From Dryococelus australis (lineage: Eukaryota; Arthropoda; Insecta; Phasmatodea; Phasmatidae): a DNA stretch of 64,000 nucleotides. The stretch covers positions 81,841,895-81,905,894 of the forward strand of contig CM056995.1 of NCBI GenBank assembly GCA_029891345.1. The letters run 5' to 3'. This document shows, piece by piece, positions 1 through 10,590 of the stretch. The stretch's first letter is position 1. Every line of letters begins with the position of its first letter. Made by a program: the position numbers and the translations under genes. The notes under the pieces are model-generated. The model did not search any database. It was not told where the DNA came from and saw only the letters and a list, made by a program, of their open reading frames with translations.

Positions 1-1302
1 AAAGGGAGTCGACTACAGCGAAGTGTATTTACAAAAGATACAACGACAAGTCTTTCTAAAACCTCATGGACAATACCAGCTAGCGGATAGTCGAGAATTG
101 AGTGTATGTGGGAGCGGGGGAAACTTAGGTCTCGAGATCGATGAGAGTGCGTGGGAGTTGGAGCAGCGAACGAACTTCGCGCGGATGGGCCAGACCGGGT
201 CACGTGCTGGCGGTAGTAATACACACAGTCCATCAGGCGAGGGGATGCTCCACTATACTGACACACCATGCACCACTATCGATACCTACCTGTTTCCATC
301 CGCCCGAAATCTTTCCCGTCACGCAGAATCTGATGCTCGCCGCTGCTGCCTATACAATAGGATTTGGAGGTATAACTTCCCCTATTCCTCCACCCCCTGC
401 CGCACCACCAAACTTCACTCCATGATGAGCATTGCCCTGGCTGCAGCTCACAGCCACTAAACAAAGGTCTTTATGACCTGTGCGGCCTCGTCTTTCTTTC
501 CCAACTACACGTTTGGAGTATGCTGGTCGAGACTAGCAAAAACGATTTGTTTTACATAGACGATATTGAATTTAAATTTTAAGCCTAGAATTAAAAAAAC
601 CTTAAAATTCTAAAATAATGTGAATTACTCGACAATATAAAAATGTATGAATTTATACACCGTAGAAAAATTCAAGTTTCTACACCATTAAAAAATTACG
701 TCATAGTGCACACAGTCAAAACGTTTTTAGCGCGGGGACTAGTATTTTGCTCTTTTAAAACTAATCAATTTCCATGAACTGTATCATTAAAAGCAAATAA
801 ATATAACCTACCACAAACAATTATTAAACCCAGAAAATAATTCCGATAAACTAACAATGAATTACTTCACAATTAAATAAAAAACACGACATAGCATAGA
901 AATCAAATCTGAGAAACGAGTTCAGGGAAACATTATTCAAGTTTAAGAAATATATCACGATACAAATACATTCTAAATCACATTAAAATGGAATTGCAAT
1001 CCCAAATGCCTTTAAGATGAAAAAATCTGCGAAAAAATATATCAATTGCAGGAAATTACATCAACTAATTAAAAAGAAACAATTTCTTAAACGTCTTTAA
1101 GCTGTAAAACTCCACGAAATTTTATTCTGATTCCAAGAAATGTAGCATCAAAAACAATCACATACATCATAGTAAAAAGTATTTAATCATACTGGATTAT
1201 CGCTCAAATTATAATCCAATCAAAAAGGGATTGATTATACAATAAATTGTACATCCAGTCCCCATCCAGAGGTTTATTAAATCAAATAACAAATAAACAT
1301 AA
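1..1302. other. No supported gene; left flank of Polinton remnant
   Basis: The first 480 bases are less AT-rich than what follows and contain a 145-codon open frame on the plus strand (23-460). I recognise no domain in it, and overlapping frames are open too, so it may be chance. From 480 to 1302 the sequence is AT-rich and I see no gene. The outer end of the neighbouring Polinton should lie here if it is complete, but I could not identify a terminal inverted repeat. Confidence 0.4.
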
Positions 1303-2196
1303 CTAAAGCTTTTTTTTAGTATAAAAACAATTTACAAATATTGTATTACAAACTTTTAGGATCTTGATTCTTAACCCAGGAGTCGTGTTCTTTTGAGAAT
1401 CATCGCCATCGAACCAAGGACGTATAATTTTCCTTTTAATGATTTTATCAACCAAATATGCATTTGGAGAACTGACATTTTGCAGTTCATGTTCGTAAAA
1501 TCCACCTTTTATTGGTTCTCCATAATACATTTCTATGTAATACATTCTGGGGTTGTGTTTGTCTAATTGAAATAATTTTAAATATTTCAAAAGACCAATT
1601 CACTGTAAATTTTCTCTCGTAATTCCTTTCTACTTCGAGATACGTATAAATTCCCCAACTTTGAACTATGGTTTTCTTTCATCGATGGTTTTAACATTAT
1701 TATAAATAGTTTTCATTCAACTATTTCAGGCAAAACATCAATGCAATTGTAAGTTCCCCTCGATGTGAAATGTTTATATATTAAATGCTTAATATATTTA
1801 TTGCATTGTTCCACAACACTGGCTTTAAGCTCCAAATAAGCTGCATAGTGATTAATACCATATTCAGTCATTACTTTCTGTAATGGTGTAGAAAAAAATT
1901 CAGTTCCTCTGTCAGTTTGGAGCGAATTGGGCTTCACTCTTTCAAATCGATCTTCATTGCATCAGTAACCTGTTTCCCAGGTTTGTTTTTCAAAGGTATT
2001 CCCCAACCATATTTCGAAAAAAATAATCTATTATGGTTAAAATATACTTGTATCCCTTATTGTATTTTGAAAGTAATGTCATTTCCCACAAATTCGCTTG
2101 AAACAGATCATTTAAACCATGAGTTATAACTCTTCTTCTAAGTTATCTTATCCTTGCAGAAGTGTGAAGCTCTTGAGCAATCTTATTAAACTTCAT
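1303..2196 (-). pseudogene. Polinton integrase (DDE, retroviral type), broken
   Basis: This would insert the element into the host chromosome. Reading the minus strand from an ATG at 2196, an N-terminal part contains RRRVITHGLND and then FQANL, where the family has Asp as the first catalytic residue. Here it reads Asn. The open segment 1937-1713 carries QTDRGTEFF with the second Asp and KASVVEQ with the catalytic Glu. The segment 1590-1303 contains GGFYEHELQ and an IIKRK stretch, typical of the end of Polinton integrases before the chromodomain. Stops and frameshifts separate the segments. The start overlaps the end of the upstream DUF8207-type gene by a few bases. Assignment to Polinton integrase is confident; activity is not possible. 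Confidence 0.85.
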
Positions 2197-2660
2197 TTGT
2201 AATATAACCACCTTCTGTTAACTCTTCAATAATAGAAACAATTTTGTTCATATGTGAATTATTCCCAGACTCTCTCGAAGCGATGAGAAGTTCTAATCGA
2301 TCGACCAATTAATTAGGATTTTTCCAATATACAGGTGAAAAGCGGTTGTCAATTTCATCTTTATATATTTCACTTCCGACTATATCTCCTATTGAATGTA
2401 TTTTCGGATGGTTTTCATCTCCTGAACGAATAGTAGTGTTCGTTCGACGATTTAGTTGTTTATATTTCTGCAAATCGGTGTCAAAATATCCATTTGGAAA
2501 GTTTTTTTAACAATAATTCAAATAATCCTTCTCTAACATCAGTTATGTAATCGCCTATTTTAATTTTATTCTGAGGCAAAAATTTAACTACCGAATCTCC
2601 CAGGAACCAATTTTTTTATGTCGATAAACACCAAATGTCGTATCGCACGTAGATGTAGAT
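2186..2660 (-). pseudogene. DUF8207-type Polinton protein, broken
   Basis: The minus-strand reading gives TTFGVYRH, then a frameshift into WFLGDSVVKFLPQNK, then a second shift into a long segment with NPKIHSIGDIVGSEIYKDE and ending in LLIASRESGNNSH and SIIEELTEGGYI. This arrangement is typical of the Polinton proteins annotated as DUF8207 in invertebrate genomes. The role is unknown. The same C-terminal pattern is recognisable in the second Polinton at about 61.2 kb, which supports the identification. At least two frameshifts and one stop (after KNPN) break it. It lies directly upstream of integrase on the same strand. Confidence 0.65.
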
Positions 2661-2685
2661 AGTTTTAAAGACAAATAACATCACG

Positions 2686-2886
2686 TTAATTGAGAAAGTG
2701 GTTATTTTTTTTTGTTAAAGCTTCATTTTCCATTTTAATTTCCATAGCTGCTTCTTTTGGTTTATTCAACACAGAATGAAATTTATCCATTCTACTCATA
2801 ACAGGTTTAATATTTCTTTGTTTAAAACATCCTGTTCCATATGGGCTCGTTTGCCTTGTAAATATTTCTCTTTCACAGCAATCCAA
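2686..2886 (-). pseudogene. Short Polinton ORF of unknown role
   Basis: A 66-codon open frame on the minus strand just upstream of the DUF8207-type remnant. It is rich in Lys and Glu with a likely helical C-terminal half (MDKFHSVLNKPKEAAMEIK). It may be the N-terminal part of the DUF8207-type protein, separated by frameshifts, because a similar charged helical segment precedes that domain in the second Polinton (60461-60652). I do not recognise a function. Confidence 0.35.
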
Positions 2887-2943
2887 AAAAGAAGCAGAGT
2901 TGTTTGATTAAGTTATATTAAATTCAAACTATTTATATACGAA

Positions 2944-3459
2944 TTAAGTTGTTGCTTTTCTAACTAATATAATATATCGATTACTTTGAACTTTTTCTAT
3001 CTTATCGACTTTACTTAAAACTACATCTAATTTACTAACAGTTTTAGCTTTCAAATCATTAATAAAATAATTGATTAGTGTTTCCAAATTATTATTTTGT
3101 TTTCTCGAATCTGTTTGCATAACTAAACCAAATCTTTTATTAATCGATTTATCTCTAATATAATGTGTTATTGGTTGTATTTGTGTTTCATGTTGTTTTG
3201 CAATAGTAGAGTTTACCACTTCATTAAATACATCTCTTAAATAATCTTGCATTTCCGAAAGTTGTGCTGTGAACTCTATGTTTGTCATATCATTAAAATC
3301 CTTCCTTAATCCATTTCAACGTTCTTCTATTCTAAATGCATTACTCTCCAAGTCAGTGCTAATATTGGTTAGAATGTTTGCATTTATAGTCATGTTTTTA
3401 TAAACATTATCAATCAAATCAACTAACTTTATTAATTTCTCTTGATTACCATTTGAATA
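2944..3459 (-). pseudogene. Helical Polinton ORF, one internal stop, unknown role
   Basis: The open frame 3288-2944 (114 codons) extends upstream in the same frame to about 3459 across a single TGA at about 3316-3318. The upstream part reads LIDNVYKNMTINANILTNI and STDLESNAFRIEER. The product is mainly hydrophilic and looks helical or coiled-coil; its C-terminal half contains LKAKTVSKLDVVLSKVDKIE. It starts head-to-head with the plus-strand PLA2-like gene with essentially no gap. I do not recognise the family. A structural or fibre-associated virion protein is possible, but that is inference only. Confidence 0.45.
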
Positions 3460-3460
3460 A

Positions 3461-3915
3461 CATTTACCGAAATACAGTTATTGTGGACCAGGTACTAAAT
3501 TTGCAAAGTTCAGCATGGAAAAATCATGATATAAACTCTTTGGATAACATGTGTAAAGAACACAATATAGATTACGATCGAACAAACAATCTGAAAGAAT
3601 GACTTATAGAATATACAATTCTAGGCGATAAAGCAGCAAATATGAGGGAGAATCCATCTACATCTACAGGTGAAAAGCTTGCAGCTTGGGTTGTTGATAA
3701 AGTTATATGCTCAAAGGTGAATAGAGGAATGGGCTTAAAATGCAAAACCAAACGGAAAAAAATAACGGCGGAATCATTCCATTCCTATTTCCAGCAATAA
3801 CAGATCTTAGATAAATCCTCAGAGGGGTATCAGCAATTAGTAGAGTAGTTAAATCAAAATTTAATGGAATGCATTTGAAATCCTATAAATTTGGACAAGG
3901 ACAAAACTCCTAACA
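3461..3915 (+). pseudogene. PLA2-like / hydrophobic capsid-associated protein, broken
   Basis: The plus strand begins HLPKYSYCGPGTKF, which matches the calcium-loop part (CGPGT) of the parvovirus-VP1-like phospholipase A2 domain found in Polintons. After a frameshift, NMCKEHNIDYDRTN supplies the position of the HDxxY catalytic motif, here HNIDY, so the Asp after His is replaced by Asn. Downstream are GEKLAAWVVDKV and, after another frameshift, a hydrophobic run GGIIPFLFPAITDL followed by a basic segment, as in the minor capsid-associated (PX/pVI-like) proteins. In related elements the enzyme would help membrane breach on entry. Stops and shifts make this copy non-functional. Confidence 0.7.
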
Positions 3916-3924
3916 TGGGAAAAC

Positions 3925-4293
3925 ATGCAAAAAGTCCAAAATAGTTTTCCAAAATGTGCATTAACATTAACAAAAAATATTAATTTATTTGTAAAGAAAC
4001 TGGATATTCCCTATTTCCGAGGTGTGTATAAGAGAGATGATTTACCAAAGAAACCAAATGTTCTTGAATGTATGATTGTTAATTTAGATTCGAGACAAAA
4101 TGAAGGAATGTATTACGTAGCATTTACTAAGAACATAAATAATTTACTTTATTATGATAGTTTCGGCGATTTACATCCCCCAATTGAAAAATTTAGTTAT
4201 TTCAAAAACACACAATTAATATATAATTACAAAATGGAGCATTTACCTAATACAATCAATTATGGATATTTATGTTTACTTTATAGGCTATAA
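3925..4293 (+). pseudogene. Adenain-like capsid maturation protease, catalytic residues lost
   Basis: An uninterrupted 122-codon frame matching the Polinton cysteine protease (adenovirus protease family, C5), which cleaves virion proteins during maturation. Recognisable blocks are YFRGVYKRDDLPKKPN (residues 30-45), IVNLD (51-55), YYDSFGDLHPP (76-86) and NYGYLCLLY (112-120). In the family the His precedes an aromatic residue in the block at residues 62-66, here MYYVA with Tyr63 in place of His. The nucleophile Cys precedes Gly in the last block, here Tyr113-Gly114. Both catalytic residues are therefore replaced, each by a change one transition away (CAT to TAT, TGT to TAT). It sits between the PLA2-like gene and the minor capsid gene. 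Product inactive as a protease. Confidence 0.85.
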
Positions 4294-4345
4294 ATGGAGT
4301 ATATAAGTAATTGTAATAGTAAAATATAATAGAAATATTTAATTT

Positions 4346-5007
4346 ATGTTCATATTAAGTGGAAATTTGTTGCCAATGCATGCGGTATAGTTCCCTGTCT
4401 TAGAGTTAGATGGAGAATGGCAAAATAGTCTAATAGAATCCGTTACTTACAACAGCATACCAAACATTGATATACATAACCAATCATTTTTGGCTAATAT
4501 TGGTAAAAAAATCCTACAAGATTGTTATAACGGTAGTATCTTATGAATGGGATGACCTTGAAACATTCATGAAGCTGCATTACCCAAAGATGTACATTTC
4601 CGATTTTGTGGAAATCCAAATACGTTAACTAGTGCAATGTATAGTAATGTTGATATCGATTTCTCGGAAAACAATACAATAGCAAATATGTTGGGTTAGA
4701 AACAGGGACTGTATCCTGCTAATGAATTGCAAAATCATCAAAATAGGTTAATATATTGTCGGTAAATGTATGCTGTATAAATTTTAATATTGTAGGCAGT
4801 TCATATTTGAATGGAAAACCGACAAATACACTGTATGAATTTACTGTTGCTGTGGCTCCAGGATATAAAATAATTGAACAACTGAATATATTGATATATT
4901 TTCCAGTAATAGTTAATCGCGTTGATGCAATAGTTATTACAATTGTCGGTATACACAGTAAACTTATTAATTTTCGAAACAAAGAAATATCAATTCATTT
5001 ACATTAA
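4346..5007 (+). pseudogene. Polinton minor capsid (penton) protein, broken
   Basis: Begins MFILSGNLLPMHA, followed by a stop and then PVLELDGEWQ and VTYNSIPNI, the N-terminal signature of the Polinton penton-like single-jelly-roll protein that forms capsid vertices. The middle is disrupted by frameshifts. The open segment from 4756 contains IVGSSYLNGKPTN, VAPGYKIIE and LINFRNKEISIHLH, the conserved C-terminal blocks. Position between protease and major capsid gene supports the assignment. Multiple stops make it a pseudogene. Confidence 0.8.
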
Positions 5008-5189
5008 AAGAAAGTTATATACAGAGTTACACTCCATTGTGCATTATAATCATAACAGACGTACAGTAGGCCGTTCTTTTAATAACTATATCAGTAAGCA
5101 TAAAAAGCCATAAATGCAAGCATAAAATGCTCACTTCAAATAAATTACCCATGAAGTTAGCACGAGGCAATGAATTGTATTAAACATAA

Positions 5190-6363
5190 TTAAGATATGC
5201 TGTTAATATAAATGGAAGACTTAATGTTAAAGAACCAATCACTTATGAAAATGCAATCACCAATACGGAAATAAATGTATATGAACCTTTCTGACCAGAT
5301 CTGTATGTTTCCCTCAGAAATAAGGATTTCTATACAATATCACGTTATTTACACGTTTCCTAAGAAATAAAGTTTAAGGTTTAGAGGATCAACTAAAAAG
5401 ACAGCTGATGGAAGTAATCCAGTAAGTACAATAATAATAAGAAATGGAATACTTCATTTAATCGACAGAATTGCATATCTGCTCAATGGTGTGGAAATCG
5501 ATCAAACACAAGATGTTGGAATTACCTCCACTATAAAGAAGTATCGCTCGGAACTGTAAACAATCTTTATAAAGGGATTATGGCTGGATGGAACAACAGT
5601 AGTGATTACTTACTACAAATAAACCCATGTGGAAAATACAAAGTTGTTATACCATTAAGTATGGTTTTGGGATTTTCTGAAGACTACAAACATGTCATAT
5701 TAAATTCTAAACAAGAATTAGTTATTCTATTCGCCAATATGCATTTGAATGCTATATACGATTCAGCTAGTCATGAGAAGGTATAACTTTTGTATTAAGC
5801 AACATGGAAAAGGGAAGAATATAGATATTTTCTTCAGATCATGGGCTTTAGAGGTTTTTCCAACACTGCCAAAATTACTAAAAGTCATTAGGAATGTGAA
5901 ATCACGTTTTTCATTGGAAAAACTGAGATACATCATTATTTGTGTTAAAACATATTGACAAAACAATTTAAAAGCTGATTGACCAGTATTCGATAATTGT
6001 GATATGAAAAAATATTTAACTATATATAAAAGTCAAGCTTACGCCTACATGGATTTAAATATGAACTTTGAAAATGGGGAATTTATTATTTGCTATGATA
6101 TGTAATCTACATTTCAGGAAATGTATTATAATAAAATTAGTTCAAAGATCATCGAACTCAGATAATTTAAAACCAGAAGAACATTATTTGTATTTGATGT
6201 GAGCAATCAACACAACACAATTAAAAATAGCACAATTGATTCATGAATTGAAATTTTTGCAAAAATGCCAATTCCAGCATATACACAAGCTTACGCACTG
6301 ATAATTCGTGATAGATTATCGAGTTACAATGTAAGAGATAAGTTGGTGAAAATAATGAATTGA
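5190..6363 (+). pseudogene. Double-jelly-roll major capsid protein, broken
   Basis: Fragments in several frames together resemble the Polinton major capsid protein, which builds the icosahedral shell. Visible blocks are NGILHLIDRIAYLLNGVEID with DVGITSTIK (about 5440-5540), VVIPLSMVLGFSEDYKHVIL and LNSKQELVILFAN (5650-5740), HFRSWALE-like FFRSWALEVFPTLPK and KLRYIII (5830-5945), PVFDNCDMKKY, and a tail FVFDVSNQHNTIKNSTID with AYALIIRDRLSSYN ending at a stop at 6361-6363. The N-terminal boundary is uncertain. Many in-frame stops and frameshifts are present. The order minor capsid then major capsid is usual for Polintons. Confidence 0.8.
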
Positions 6364-6433
6364 GTCAGTAGGCGAAGAACCACGGCTGCGACGAGATGTT
6401 TTGCAATGTGCGAGGATTTCAGTCTACAGAAAA

Positions 6434-6733
6434 ATGATTGTTAAATAATTAGCTATTACTGATGTGGAAGAACATGCAAATGTATTCAGCTTCAAATCAC
6501 AGTTTTACTAGAAATGTCTAACTCCCAAATACAAGAAAACAAATAGATGGCTTGTTAAGCATCACCATGGTTTAACCTGGGAAAGTGGATGTATAGAGTA
6601 TGAGAATATTGAAGCTATTTGCAAAAATTACCTAAATAATTGTGAAATATATGTAGGTGGAGTTGACCAAAAACACATTTTCGGAAGTGTGTTTAATGGG
6701 AAAGTAATAGATATTCAAAAAGAATACAAGTGA
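6434..6733 (+). pseudogene. Conserved Polinton-associated ORF, unknown role
   Basis: A frame of 99 codons with two internal stops. It contains ITDVEEHAN near the start and, further on, KKTNRWLVKHHHGLTW, ESGCIEY, CEIYVGGVDQKH and GKVIDIQKE. Proteins with a W-L-x(2-3)-HHGL-x-W-x(3)-G pattern near mobile elements are common in invertebrate genomes and often lie close to Polinton capsid genes. The D-V-E near the N-terminus could be the first motif of a DEDD-type exonuclease, but this is a guess. It lies 70 bases after the capsid gene on the same strand. Confidence 0.55.
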
Positions 6734-6917
6734 TCTAATTCAAATTCTTCTCTGCAGAGGAAAAATCTAAATTGATGGTAAAATGATCATTAGTGTCTGA
6801 CTGGGATGACACAGACTATGATGATTTTCTCCCTGACTCACCAGTGGTGACATTATTTAGGGTGATTTCAATTTAATATAAAAGTATTTGCTTATACGAT
6901 ACCCACAAGTTGTAAAG

Positions 6918-7046
6918 ATGGATCAACAAGATATTGAAATCACCTGTTCATGCATACAGGAATCAAAATGTAAATTGATTATCAGAAAGTTATTAGCATT
7001 ATGGAGCAAACCATTTCGACTTTGTTTTGGAAAGAAAGAATTATGA
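6918..7046 (+). CDS. Small 42-codon ORF next to Polinton remnant
   Basis: An open frame starting MDQQDIEITCSCIQES and ending CFGKKEL, with four cysteines and a basic helical middle. It follows an acidic stretch at about 6800-6845. It could be the last small gene of the Polinton or a chance frame. No family recognised. An overlapping 113-codon minus-strand frame (7264-6923) seems less protein-like. Confidence 0.25.
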   Translation: MDQQDIEITCSCIQESKCKLIIRKLLALWSKPFRLCFGKKEL

Positions 7047-8883
7047 GTACACCTATACTTGTTAGTGTTAAAATGATTGAAACTAGTGTGTAATTGTATA
7101 TGTTTTTGAACATAGTATCCTGCTTCAGTGTTTTTATTGTTTTTTTGGATCATCCTGTTTTTGTATATGTTTTGAAACAATTGTTTAATATGCCGTAAGT
7201 TTTGCAACATCCTGTAGTTTCTTAATTTTTGTAAATATATATTTTGTGTAATGATTTTCTTCATTGTTTACCCTATTCCTAATTTTAATAAATGATCTTC
7301 TTTTGCCAAGAAATATATTTTCTCCTCAGAGAGGGAAACGTTCTGGAAGCAAGCACTCTAGCCACTTTTCCATAACTAACAGTATAATATAAAATATCAG
7401 ATAAGACTTAGTTGATATAAAGTGGGTTCGAGTCTTGGCTAGGTAATGTACAAATGTAATCTAGTTTCCCTCCCAAGGGTTCAAACATAATAGATGTTAT
7501 GTTGGTACATTACAATATGTTACTTTAGTACATTATGTATTACTATAACATTCTTTCACAGAATAATGAACATAACACTGCTAATTAAACTCAAATTATT
7601 TCGTTCATTTATGTGAAAAAGGTCGATATGCTCAATTTTATAGATGTTTAAACTTAAAAGAATCATGTGAAATTTTTCCTCTTAAACTGTATTCTTAGTC
7701 AGTTATCCCTTGTTTTGGAATCTTCTACTTATAGTGTTTGCCAATATCTCAAAATCGTAACATTTAGAGATCTGAAGTATTAACAGTTCGACTGTTCCTT
7801 CAAGGTTAAATTTCATTAGTACCAACTACAGAAACTGAGATGTCAGAGTTTATCAGCCTGTATCGAACAACCTTCCCCCAGAAAGCATTTTGGTTTTATT
7901 ATTCCCTGGAGACAACCTAGGCACCTAGCTTTTCATGAAGGAAGCAACCAAGGACTTCCCTGTCCATGGAGGGTAGGGCATTTCAGGTCAATTATTTTTG
8001 CAACCGTCGAGACTAACAAGGTCAAAATGTCTTCCTATCTGTTTGAAATCTCTCGAGCAAAAATATTTTGTACTCTTCTTGATAAAAAAAATAATATTCA
8101 CTTTGGAAGCTCCATTATGCAGGGAAATATGCAGAAATAAAAAAACAAGACATATAAATGAAGAAATAATTATGAAACAAGTTTTTACTTTCCCATACTA
8201 AATTTTAGAAAAAAAAATGATGGATGTATCTTATAAAAAAGAATATTAACCAAAGTGGAAACATATCACATCGCATCAATGGAAAAAATATCTGCATATG
8301 TTTAATGTAAATATAATTGTTAAGAAACATGGGAACATATTTACTAAATTAGATCATATCATGTTCCTTGATTTGGGTGAGGTATATTGTGAATAAGAAA
8401 ACAATCCCTTAAAAATTTAAAGTTATCTTAAAGAATTTTGAAATGGGATTAAAGCATGTTTTTATGGATGATATTACCTTCTTTTTCCTATAAATTATAT
8501 ATCATTATACTAAATACATTGATCTTTATTACATTGCTAATAATTTTAAATGGAATGTTAAATAAACTTTATTCATTTGTTATGATTCAGAAGTTACTTA
8601 TACTGATAAATAAATGTTATTCATTTCTTCGAGCAAGAAACTTAGCTTTCAAGATACTATAAAATCGGGGGTGCAGGAAGAGAGGGGAATGGGTGTTTGA
8701 ACTTCTTACTTCTGGTTGGAGGGGAGAAATCAGGCTTCTCAAGTGTTTTACCTGGGGATTAGATATCCTTGTAAATAGGGCTTTGCCCTCTATGCCCTTC
8801 CCTTTTTCCAGTTGTTTGTCAATTCGGTTCGCTTTGCAATATCGAGGTCGTATGAAGACTACTTTCTTGGCTTATCTTCGTAA
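7047..8883. other. AT-rich stretch, nothing identified
   Basis: No gene or clear repeat is seen. Short open frames are consistent with chance in AT-rich DNA. A motif at about 7207-7219 (caacatcctgtag) resembles the terminal sequence of the DNA-transposon-like element near 29.3-30.3 kb, but no partner end was found. Confidence 0.4.
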
Positions 8884-9087
8884 GATTTTAACAAAGAGCT
8901 TGATGATTTTGATACAGAGTATTTCAATAGACTAATAAACGGTTCGGATTATTTAGTAAGTGGTTTCTTAACTCCTTTAGAGGAAGAAGAGTTTAACTTC
9001 ACATTGCAACCAGTGATGACATTATTATCACCATCTAAGAGAGTGTCCACAGCACCATCAGCTATTGCTCCACATCTTCCAATTTGA
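8884..9087 (+). pseudogene. 67-codon open fragment of unknown protein
   Basis: Open frame without its own start, bounded by a TAA immediately upstream and a TGA at 9085-9087. It contains KELDDFDTEYFNRLING, SGFLTPLEEEEFNF and PSKRVSTAPSAIAPH. Composition is protein-like: acidic, then a Pro/Ser tail. It could be the C-terminus of an exon or of a mobile-element gene. No homologous family recognised, so function is left open. Confidence 0.3.
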
Positions 9088-10364
9088 TAACAGCATCCAC
9101 CATGTTGCCCATGTCTATGAGGGCTTGTGTTATGTAAATGTTAACATGATGAACAAAAAAATGTATTTATTTCATAATTTGTGATGTAATATACATTAAC
9201 GATTATGGTATGTAGCATTTCTCAGAAGTTAGTGTTAACAATGTTTGTATTTCATTGAAGATTGTGCATAAAGTAATGATTTTAAGTGGGGCCTTTTTTC
9301 ATAAGACAACTGTAAAAAATTATTTTATTTTATTTAAGGTAGTGATGCAATATGTTTAATGCCAAGACGTATAATTTATTTAACCTTGAAAGTGATTATG
9401 AATTTTTAATAAAACATTTTCTTTCAAGTTAAAAACAAATACTGTGACCTGTTATTTTTTTTAATTCCACAGGTCACTAACTTTTTTCAATAGTATCTAA
9501 TGTAAAATGAGCGATGTTTAACAGAGTGAAGATAATTGAATAGGTGTCTATCAGTATTGGATAGCTGATGACTTGTATTTAAAAATCAGGATAAATTTTT
9601 GCTTGCTTTCTTAACAAAGAACTCACAATCATTTAAATTACAACTTGATTTAAAAAACTAGCTTTCTTTGAAGGGCTGAGGGGAAACAAAAAAAAAAGTC
9701 ATGGAGAAAATTCAACATAGCTCAATGAATGAATCAAGTTTTGCAAAGAAACGAGGCAGCAGGTTAGTATCCTGAGAGAACCTTCATCCAATCAGGCTAA
9801 TCAAGTTGAAAGTTTGAATAGGACACAATGCTCTGCTGAATAACTTTTGTGTCACCCCAGGGGAATATATTGAAAGCAAGCCCTCCTTAATACATTTGAC
9901 AGAAGCTGGTAGGAACAACCTCTGCCCCTCCTTGGCTTCAATCTGCTACTGCACACAACAGAAACCAGCAAACATTTTGAAAAATATTTAATGTTACATA
10001 TACACAGATTACAAGAGTTCCTGTTCAAGATAAAACACGATGATGTCTGGAGAAGAAGACAATATACTATATTTAAACTAGTATATAAATAAAACAACAT
10101 TCAACTCAAGTTACGTAAAAATAACAGTTTAATTTCCCATAAATTTGCAAGGATTTGGACCTTATAGTAAAATAGTAAGAATGGCATTGAAATAGCTATT
10201 TTCCCATTCCTAAAAACATGATTTCTGCCTGCATTCATACTGTTTTGTTAAACTCACGTCGGAAAGTGTTAAAATATTAAATAAATTCAAATATATTCAT
10301 TTTATGTTACGTGGAATACATTTTACTGTTGGAAATATTTGTGGTTAGATGTAAAGAAAGTGAA
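9088..10364. other. AT-rich stretch, nothing identified
   Basis: No gene, structured repeat or RNA gene is recognised in this interval. Confidence 0.4.
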
Positions 10365-10590
10365 TGCATTGGTTATCATGCTCGCCTCCCTCGGCAGGTT
10401 ACACCATACATTTTTTTTCACAATGTGTGGATGTCGTGATAGACATTGGTTGGCGGGTTTTATCTGTGATATATCTCTCATTTCTCCTAGTCTCGCACAT
10501 GGAATCCGACGCTTCTCATCTTGCTTCACGCTCATTGGCTCTCGATATCTCATTGTTAAAAGAGATGTACAAATCTCTCCCAATATTTTT
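10365..10590 (+). repeat. Strongly decayed tRNA-derived SINE copy
   Basis: Despite heavy divergence this follows the order of the SINE family described at 42432-42672. The head has tcatgctcgcctccc (tRNA-like part), the middle has ggttggcgggttttatctg, the tail has ctcattggctctcgatatctc and then gttaaaagagatgtacaaat. It is the oldest-looking member of the family in the window. Confidence 0.55.

Larger units (their letters stand above)
1303..6733. mobile_element. Polinton/Maverick remnant 1 (adintovirus-like), decayed
   Basis: A cluster of genes diagnostic of Polintons lies here. The minus strand carries a retroviral-type integrase with a C-terminal chromodomain-like part, a DUF8207-type protein, and an ORF of unknown role. 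The plus strand carries a PLA2-like protein, adenain-like protease, minor capsid (penton) protein, major capsid protein and a conserved unknown ORF. The two strands are transcribed divergently from about 3460. Nearly every gene contains stops or frameshifts, so this is an old insertion. No DNA polymerase B or packaging ATPase was recognised, so the element is truncated or those genes have decayed. Limits given are those of the recognised coding regions, not the true element ends. Confidence 0.85.

Noticed and set aside
23-460. 145-codon frame at window start
   Set aside because: No domain, overlapping frames also open, and no splice or promoter context; not called as a gene.
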